Assembly (NCBI RefSeq): GCF_900292015.1
Contig: NZ_LR130759.1
Location: 2,604,001 to 2,668,000 of the forward strand
Origin: Mycobacterium basiliense
GTDB lineage: Bacteria > Actinomycetota > Actinomycetes > Mycobacteriales > Mycobacteriaceae
DNA length: 64,000 nt
Direction: 5' to 3'
The translations under genes were made by a program, and so were the position numbers. Of this stretch, positions 59,325-64,000 are shown one piece after another. The notes under the pieces are model-generated. The model worked only from the letters and a program-made list of their open reading frames with translations. It was not told the origin of the DNA and did not search any database. The first letter of the stretch is position 1. Each line of letters opens with the position of its first letter.

Positions 59325-59789
59325 ATGACAGCAGCGTTGCGCGACAAGTTGGTTGGAGCCTGGGAGCTGGTGTCTTATGTGGAGCGCGAAGGCCCCGATG
59401 GGCCGATCCGCTACCCGCACGGCGAAGATGCCCAGGGCCTGATCATGTACACCCCCGACGGCTACATGTCGGCGCAGATCCAGTCATCCGGACGGCCCGA
59501 CTACGACCGCCCGGTTGCCAGCGGGGGCACCCCCGAGCAGGCCGCCGCTGCCGCGCTGGGATACCTGGCCTACAGCGGACGTTATTTCGTCGATGAGGCG
59601 ACCGGCGATATCCGGCATGAGGCGAAACTGTCCCTGATACCCAACTACCTGGGCCGGTTGCATCTGCGGCATAGCGACCTCGACGGCGATCGGTTGACCC
59701 TGTCGTCCGAGTTGGCCCTGCCCGACGGGCGCACGGTGTGCTCGTCGCTGGTGTGGGCGCGGGCCGGGCGCGTCGGGCAGGTCGGCTAG
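59325..59789 (+). CDS. Lipocalin-like domain protein
   Basis: A 154-aa protein starting MTAALRDKLVGAWELVSYV, the opening strand of the bacterial lipocalin-like family, with GLIMYTPDGYMSAQI and LAYSGRYFVDEATGDI typical of it. It would form a small barrel binding a hydrophobic ligand. AGGAGG precedes the ATG and it follows iclR by 12 nt, so it closes the catabolic operon. Not found at this place in the M. tuberculosis gene order I know. Role unknown. Confidence 0.75.
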   Translation: MTAALRDKLVGAWELVSYVEREGPDGPIRYPHGEDAQGLIMYTPDGYMSAQIQSSGRPDYDRPVASGGTPEQAAAAALGYLAYSGRYFVDEATGDIRHEAKLSLIPNYLGRLHLRHSDLDGDRLTLSSELALPDGRTVCSSLVWARAGRVGQVG

Positions 59790-59859
59790 GCCTTTGGCGA
59801 GCTTGGCCCGGGGCTGAGGTAGGCTTTCGACCTGCCGTCGGTGGACTCATCGGTGGCAC

Positions 59860-59933
59860 CGGGCTGTGGCGCAGTTTGGTAGCGCACTTGACTGGGGGTC
59901 AAGTGGTCGCAGGTTCAAATCCTGTCAGCCCGA
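59860..59933 (+). tRNA. tRNA-Pro (GGG anticodon)
   Basis: A 74-nt cloverleaf. Acceptor arms CGGGCTG and CAGCCCG pair fully with discriminator A. The D arm is GCGC...GCGC, anticodon stem CTTGA/TCAAG encloses CTGGGGG with anticodon GGG, and the T arm GCAGG/CCTGT has the TTCAAAT loop. CCA is not encoded. It lies 70 nt after the lipocalin-like gene and is the left neighbour of the IS element. Confidence 0.93.
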
Positions 59934-59957
59934 CAGAGGTCAGAGGCGGTTTCCGAG

Positions 59958-59990
59958 GCGGTTTCGGAGAAATCCGGAGCCGCTTTGTTC
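59958..59990 (+). terminator. Probable terminator after tRNA-Pro
   Basis: CGGTTTCGG (59959-59967) pairs with CCGGAGCCG (59974-59982) with two G-U wobbles and a 6-nt loop, extended by one more G-C pair, and is followed by TTTGTTC. It lies 25 nt downstream of the tRNA end. Typical of a weak intrinsic terminator for the tRNA transcript. Confidence 0.55.
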
Positions 59991-60110
59991 TGCGCTGTTC
60001 GAACCGCCCCCGTGTGTGCGATGTGTGCGATTCCGGCTCATGCTTGACATTGTGGTTCCGGTTGGTGCTTGACGGTTCTGGGACGCGGTTTCGGTAGGTC
60101 CGCGACAACG

Positions 60111-61838
60111 GTTCCGGTAGGTGCTTTACACCCGGTTGGTTGCGGCTGGTGGGTTATGGCTTCTTTCGTGGTCGTGTGTGGACTGCGGAAGGGGCCGGCA
60201 TGTTGCGGGAGTTGCGGGTGTCCGAGATGCGTTATCGGGCGGTGCTTGAGGTCTTGGATGGGGCTGTGATCAGCGCTGTTGCCCGCCGCTATGGGGTGTC
60301 GCGGCAGACGGTGCACACCTGGCTGCGGCGGTATGCGCGCGATGGGGCGGTGCTGAATCTGAAGGATCGGTCGTCGCGTCCGCATGGGTGTCCGCATCAG
60401 ATGGCGGCCGCGGTGGAGGCACGGGTGTTGGTTTTACGTGACGCCCATCCGCGTTGGGGTCCTACCCGCATCGTCTACGAGCTCGGTCGCGAGGGTGTGG
60501 CGCCGGTACCAGGGCGCTCGAGTGTGTATCGGGCGTTGGTACGCAACGGGCGCATTGACCCGGCCAAGCGTCGTCGGCGGCGTGGTGATTACAAGCGGTG
60601 GGAGCGGGGCCGACCGATGGAGTTGTGGCAGATGGACGTGGTGGGCGGGGTCCATCTGCGTGACGGGGTGGAGGTAAAGGTGGTGACCGGTATCGATGAC
60701 AACTCCCGGTTTGTGGTGTCGGCGAAGGTTGTCGCGCGCGCCACGGCGCAGCCGGTCTGTGAGGCGCTGCTGGGTGCCCTGGCCCGCCATGGTGTACCCG
60801 AGCAGATTTTGACCGACAACGGGAAGGTGTTCACGGGGCGGTTCGGCCCGGGCGGTTCGTCGTCGGAGGTGTTGTTTGATCGGGTCTGCGTGGAGAACGG
60901 GATCCGGCATGTGTTGACCGCGCCGCGCTCGCCCACCACAACGGGAAAGGTTGAGCGCCTTCATAAGACGATGCGTGGGGAATTCTTCACCGACGCCGAT
61001 CGGGTGTTCGCCACCATCGCCGAGCTGCAGGCAGCCTTGGATCGGTGGGTGGGCTATTACAACACCGAGCGCCCGCATCAGTCGCTGGGAATGCGACCAC
61101 CGGCGCAGCGGTTCGCATTCGCTACTGGTCCCGAACTCGTGGTCGTGAAGCCCGTTGCGGCGGTCGCGACCAATGGGCAGTGGCGCGCCGCATCCCTGCG
61201 TGCGGATCTGCGCAGTGCCGGTGTGCAGCGGTGGGTGGATCAACACGGGGCGATCCGGTTGGCGGGGTTTCGGTATCGGGTGCCCATCGTGTTGGCCGGT
61301 GAGCCGGTGCAGGCCGTGGTGGCCGACAACTTGGTGCAGATCTATCACCGCGACGTGCTGGTCGCCTCGCACGCGCAGCGCAAGGCTGCCGACAGCACAC
61401 CGCGCCCGCCGCGTCAGGGCCGGCGGACGGCTCGGCCGGTGACGAGCGGGATCGTGGTGACCAGGGTCGTCGACAACAACGGAGATGTATCTTTCGCCGG
61501 GACCATGTATCGGGCCGGAAGGCCATGGCGCAAAAAGCAAGTCGAGGTGTCGATCGTGGCCGGCTCGGTGCAGATCAGCCACCAGAGCACGATTGTGCGC
61601 ACGCACGCGATCCGCCATGACCGGGCCAAGCAACACGGCGCCTTCGCCACCCCGCATGGTCGTCCCCGCAAGCCGCGCCAGGATGCGCCGGACGGTCCCG
61701 GGGTCAAGGCCACGCCGCTGCGCGGTCGGCCCGAGGGCCGAGCCTTGACCCCGGCCCCTTGACCGGCGCCCACCGCACCGACGCGGGAAACGCCCTTAAC
61801 CACCAAGGCGCAAGCCCTGTAAAGCACCTACCGGAACT
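60111..61838 (+). mobile_element. IS481-like insertion sequence
   Basis: One long transposase gene flanked by a perfect 20-bp inverted repeat: GTTCCGGTAGGTGCTTTACA at 60111-60130 and its reverse complement at 61819-61838. Similarity between the two flanks continues outward on both sides (TTTCGGTA about 30 bp further; TGTCAAG on the right end at 61863-61869 read inward), so the true element may extend to about 60085 and 61869. No target-site duplication is evident. The insertion lies 180 bp after tRNA-Pro. Confidence 0.72.
60200..61762 (+). CDS. IS481-family-like DDE transposase
   Basis: A 520-aa transposase. An N-terminal helix-turn-helix (VISAVARRYGVSRQTVHTWLRRYA) and HTH-like linker are followed by the integrase core: first D in WQMDVVGG, second in LTDNGKVFTG and E in KVERLHKTMRGEF, completing DDE. 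The NTERPHQSLGMRPP segment closes the core. About 180 extra basic residues follow, more than in short IS481 enzymes. ATG 60200 with upstream AAGGGG is preferred over 60140. The frame is intact, so the element may still be active. Confidence 0.85.
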   Translation: MLRELRVSEMRYRAVLEVLDGAVISAVARRYGVSRQTVHTWLRRYARDGAVLNLKDRSSRPHGCPHQMAAAVEARVLVLRDAHPRWGPTRIVYELGREGVAPVPGRSSVYRALVRNGRIDPAKRRRRRGDYKRWERGRPMELWQMDVVGGVHLRDGVEVKVVTGIDDNSRFVVSAKVVARATAQPVCEALLGALARHGVPEQILTDNGKVFTGRFGPGGSSSEVLFDRVCVENGIRHVLTAPRSPTTTGKVERLHKTMRGEFFTDADRVFATIAELQAALDRWVGYYNTERPHQSLGMRPPAQRFAFATGPELVVVKPVAAVATNGQWRAASLRADLRSAGVQRWVDQHGAIRLAGFRYRVPIVLAGEPVQAVVADNLVQIYHRDVLVASHAQRKAADSTPRPPRQGRRTARPVTSGIVVTRVVDNNGDVSFAGTMYRAGRPWRKKQVEVSIVAGSVQISHQSTIVRTHAIRHDRAKQHGAFATPHGRPRKPRQDAPDGPGVKATPLRGRPEGRALTPAP

Positions 61839-62011
61839 CGTTCGTCAAGCGGGTACCGAAACTTGACACACCGAGCGTGAACTCACTGCGAGATTTCGGC
61901 GGTTTTTTCGCACTGACGTCACGCTCGGCGAAAAGGCACCCCGGGTTTTTGACAATTCCTCGTTCGGTTTCGGCCTGCGCCTTGTCGGTGCCACGGCCGG
62001 CAGGCGATACA

Positions 62012-62644
62012 TTACAGCGTCGCGGACACGAGCATGACCGCCCCGAAAGCGGCGACGACGACGTTGCCGACAAGGACGGTGAAGCGGCGGGTATAGGCAG
62101 TGGCACGACTCCCAAGCAATGCACCGGCCCACACCAGCAACGACTGCCACAGTAACGACGCCAGCCCCACCCCGGCAGTAACGGCGATTGCCGTAGTGGA
62201 ATGCAACGAGTGCGCCAGCGTCGCAGCTACGGCGGTGAAGTAGACCAGCGTGGCGGGGTTCATCGCGGTCAGACCAAAAAAGAGCCCGAATCGGCTGCTA
62301 CTCAGCGATGGTCGCGAAGGCTCCGTTGGCTGCTCAGACCGACGTAACCCGCACGCTATCCCCACCGCAGCGACGATAAGCAGGAGTACTGCGCCGATGA
62401 CCTTGGGCCAGGCACCCAACTGATTGACCGTCGGCGCCGCGACGGTCCCAACAAGAATTGCTGCGGCGCAATACATCACGTCGACACACGACACTGCGAT
62501 TGCCGCCGGAATAGCGCGACGAACGCCTTGCTCAACGCCCTCGCGTAGGAGCAGCACGCCGATCGCACCCAATGGCACGGCGACCCCAAGCCCGGCAGCT
62601 ATTCCGACCCCTAACGCTGATGCAATCTCCACAACAGTTGTCAT
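62012..62644 (-). CDS. LysE/RhtB family amino-acid exporter
   Basis: A 210-aa membrane protein with about six hydrophobic segments in LysE order: GVGIAAGLGVAVPLGAIGVLLLREG, AIPAAIAVSCVDVMYCAAA, VIGAVLLLIVAAVGIACG, FFGLTAMNPATLVYF, SLLWQSLLVWAGALLG and VVAAFGAVMLV. The VPLGAIGVLLLREG and GLTAMNPATLVYF blocks are family hallmarks (the N-P of the latter being most conserved). It exports an amino acid or similar metabolite and diverges from the AsnC regulator 70 bp away, the usual regulator-exporter layout. Confidence 0.84.
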   Translation of the reverse strand: MTTVVEIASALGVGIAAGLGVAVPLGAIGVLLLREGVEQGVRRAIPAAIAVSCVDVMYCAAAILVGTVAAPTVNQLGAWPKVIGAVLLLIVAAVGIACGLRRSEQPTEPSRPSLSSSRFGLFFGLTAMNPATLVYFTAVAATLAHSLHSTTAIAVTAGVGLASLLWQSLLVWAGALLGSRATAYTRRFTVLVGNVVVAAFGAVMLVSATL

Positions 62645-62714
62645 AGCTACCCACTGTCGCGCTAGTTTTCCCCGCCGACGACAAATATCTCAGCGCAGCA
62701 AGTAGATTCTCGGT

Positions 62715-63140
62715 ATGGATGCTATCGACAGTGAAATTATCGCCATTTTGGCGACGGACGGCAGAGCATCTTTCAGCGCTCTTGGACGCACCATCGGGCT
62801 GAGTACGAACGCTGTCGGAGCCCGGATCCGGAAACTGGAGACGGCCGGCGTCATCATCGGCTACCGCGCAGTTCTTGCCGCAGAAAACGTCCCCGGCGGG
62901 GGCATCGAGGCATTCGTGGACGTGCGTCTTCGACCCGATCAGGATGGGCACGAATTCCTCGCGTGGGCGACCAAGGACGCCGCGATCAACGATGCCGTGC
63001 ACGTAACCGGTCCCTATGACTACCTCCTTCACATCCGGGTCCGTGACACCGCGGACCTAGACCGCCTGCTTCGCACGCTCAAAGCCACTGCAGGGGCGGC
63101 TCAAACCCAAACACGCATCGCACTTAGGTCCTCGCGCTAA
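62715..63140 (+). CDS. Lrp/AsnC family transcriptional regulator
   Basis: A 141-aa regulator. The N-terminal HTH is DAIDSEIIAILATDGRASFSALGRTIGLSTNAVGARIRKLETAGVI; the C-terminal RAM ligand domain has VDVRLRPDQDGHEFL, VTGPYDYLLHIRV and DLDRLLRTLK. It probably senses an amino acid and controls the divergent exporter through the 70-bp spacer. The gene pair lies between the IS element and the epimerase and is not in the M. tuberculosis gene order I know, which suggests acquisition. Confidence 0.87.
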   Translation: MDAIDSEIIAILATDGRASFSALGRTIGLSTNAVGARIRKLETAGVIIGYRAVLAAENVPGGGIEAFVDVRLRPDQDGHEFLAWATKDAAINDAVHVTGPYDYLLHIRVRDTADLDRLLRTLKATAGAAQTQTRIALRSSR

Positions 63141-63294
63141 CGTCGAGCTACGACAGCCGCCGAAGGTTGACGGTGCCGGCCTGCGGCGCTGGACGCATGG
63201 TGTGTGCCAACAACTCGCCCGGGAAGTCTCACCCCTTGAGAGTCGGTATCGCGACCGGCACCATGATTACGGTCATCGAGTGCGAGGAGCGCCC

Positions 63295-64000
63295 ATGGGC
63301 GGCAAACGCTTACGTCAACTGATCTCAACCGTCGGCGTAGCGGGCTTGGCGGCATGTAGTAACACCACAACGAACCCCACCTCTAACGGCGGCGCTGAGT
63401 CGATATCCGCTGTGCCGCCGGCGATCACCAGCGAGCCATTCGGTCGGGTGGATGGACGCCCGGTCAATCGCTATACGCTGACCAGCGGGCACGGCATGCG
63501 GGTACGAATCCTGAACTACGGTGGCATCATTCAATCGATCGAGGTCCCCGATCGCACCGGGCAGGTCGATAACGTGGTGCTGGGCTTTCCGAACCTGGCC
63601 GGCTACCTGGACAACACCGGATCCGCCAAGACGTATTTCGGTGCGATCATCGGCCGGTACGGTAACCGGATCGCCAAGGGAGCATTTTCTTTGAACGGCG
63701 ACGAGTATCACCTGCCCATCAACAACAACGGCAACAGCCTGCACGGCGGTACCGCCGGATTCGATACCAAGGTGTGGCAGGCCAGTCAGGACAACGGTAA
63801 CAACGGCGTGGCTGTGAAACTCCAATACGTTAGTCCTGCAGGCGAAATGGGGTTTCCTGGGACGCTGACGACGACCGTCACCTACACCCTGGACCAGAAG
63901 AACCGACTGCGCATCGACTACCACGCGACCACCGATGCGCCCACCGTGATCAACCTGACCAATCACAGCTACTTCAACCTGGCGGGAGAGGGCACGCTCG
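63295..64000 (+). CDS. Aldose 1-epimerase lipoprotein, cut by window end
   Basis: Partial: 235 codons are visible and no stop is reached. The N-terminus MGGKRLRQLISTVGVAGLAAC is a lipoprotein signal with lipobox LAAC at residue 21, then a Ser/Thr/Asn-rich linker. The body matches the galactose mutarotase family: MRVRILNYGGIIQSIEVPDR, YFGAIIGRYGNRIAKGAF, NNNGNSLHGG and INLTNHSYFNLAG with the catalytic histidine. GAGGAG lies 6-11 nt before the ATG. It would interconvert sugar anomers at the cell surface. Confidence 0.88.
   Translation, partial: MGGKRLRQLISTVGVAGLAACSNTTTNPTSNGGAESISAVPPAITSEPFGRVDGRPVNRYTLTSGHGMRVRILNYGGIIQSIEVPDRTGQVDNVVLGFPNLAGYLDNTGSAKTYFGAIIGRYGNRIAKGAFSLNGDEYHLPINNNGNSLHGGTAGFDTKVWQASQDNGNNGVAVKLQYVSPAGEMGFPGTLTTTVTYTLDQKNRLRIDYHATTDAPTVINLTNHSYFNLAGEGTL

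Overview
The window is high-GC actinobacterial DNA from a Mycobacterium. It carries four complete PE_PGRS genes, two PPE genes, and a backbone that follows the M. tuberculosis Rv1683-Rv1719 order almost gene for gene (lipase/acyl-CoA ligase, TetR/ABC set, mpg, tyrS, TPR protein, G3P phosphatase-like, tlyA, nadK, recN, steA, mctB, pyrG, nudix, xerD, PPE22/23-like, parA-scpA-scpB-rluB-cmk-der, then the SDR-fadB3-cyclase-cupin-BKACE-iclR operon). It is not M. tuberculosis: several blocks are inserted or exchanged, and I see no counterpart of lprJ, cycA or the Rv1707 transporter. A slow-growing non-tuberculous species near the kansasii/marinum group fits, but the species cannot be fixed from sequence alone.

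Layout. 0.5-1.6 kb: a D-amino-acid-oxidase-like gene. 1.8-9.1 kb: conserved lipid, efflux and translation genes. 9.1-23.6 kb: an accessory island of PE_PGRS genes with an embedded YcaO-TfuA locus. 23.9-36.0 kb: conserved housekeeping genes. 36.2-45.8 kb: an accessory block holding an Ebo-type metabolite-traffic operon, a P450 and an MFS exporter. 45.9-48.5 kb: two PPE genes. 49.1-54.6 kb: chromosome segregation, pseudouridylation, CMP kinase and ribosome-assembly GTPase genes in one overlapping operon. 54.8-59.8 kb: a catabolic-looking operon with its own IclR regulator. 59.86 kb: tRNA-Pro(GGG). 60.1-61.8 kb: an IS481-like element. 62-64 kb: a divergent LysE exporter/AsnC regulator pair and the start of a lipoprotein aldose 1-epimerase cut by the window end.

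The most interesting system is at 13.7-17.2 kb. A YcaO cyclodehydratase-family protein and a TfuA protein overlap by ATGA on the minus strand. Upstream lies an array of tiny ORFs (25 and 26 aa, sharing MSY[E/D]LLF, plus one decayed copy), each followed by a near-identical 18-bp hairpin. All four hairpins have exactly one substitution mismatch, and each is a U-G wobble only in the minus-strand transcript, the sense of the peptides and enzymes. The last hairpin, just before ycaO, is followed by a U-rich run and looks like an attenuator or terminator. I read this as a candidate ribosomally made, YcaO/TfuA-modified (possibly thioamidated) peptide family with unusually short precursors.

The second notable system is the seven-gene string of an inositol-phosphate-synthase-like protein, a UbiA-like EboC, a TIM-barrel/EboA fusion, a TatD-like EboB, EboE, EboF and a P450. 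The six Ebo-block genes are tightly or translationally coupled and the P450 follows 13 nt later; an MFS exporter converges on it.
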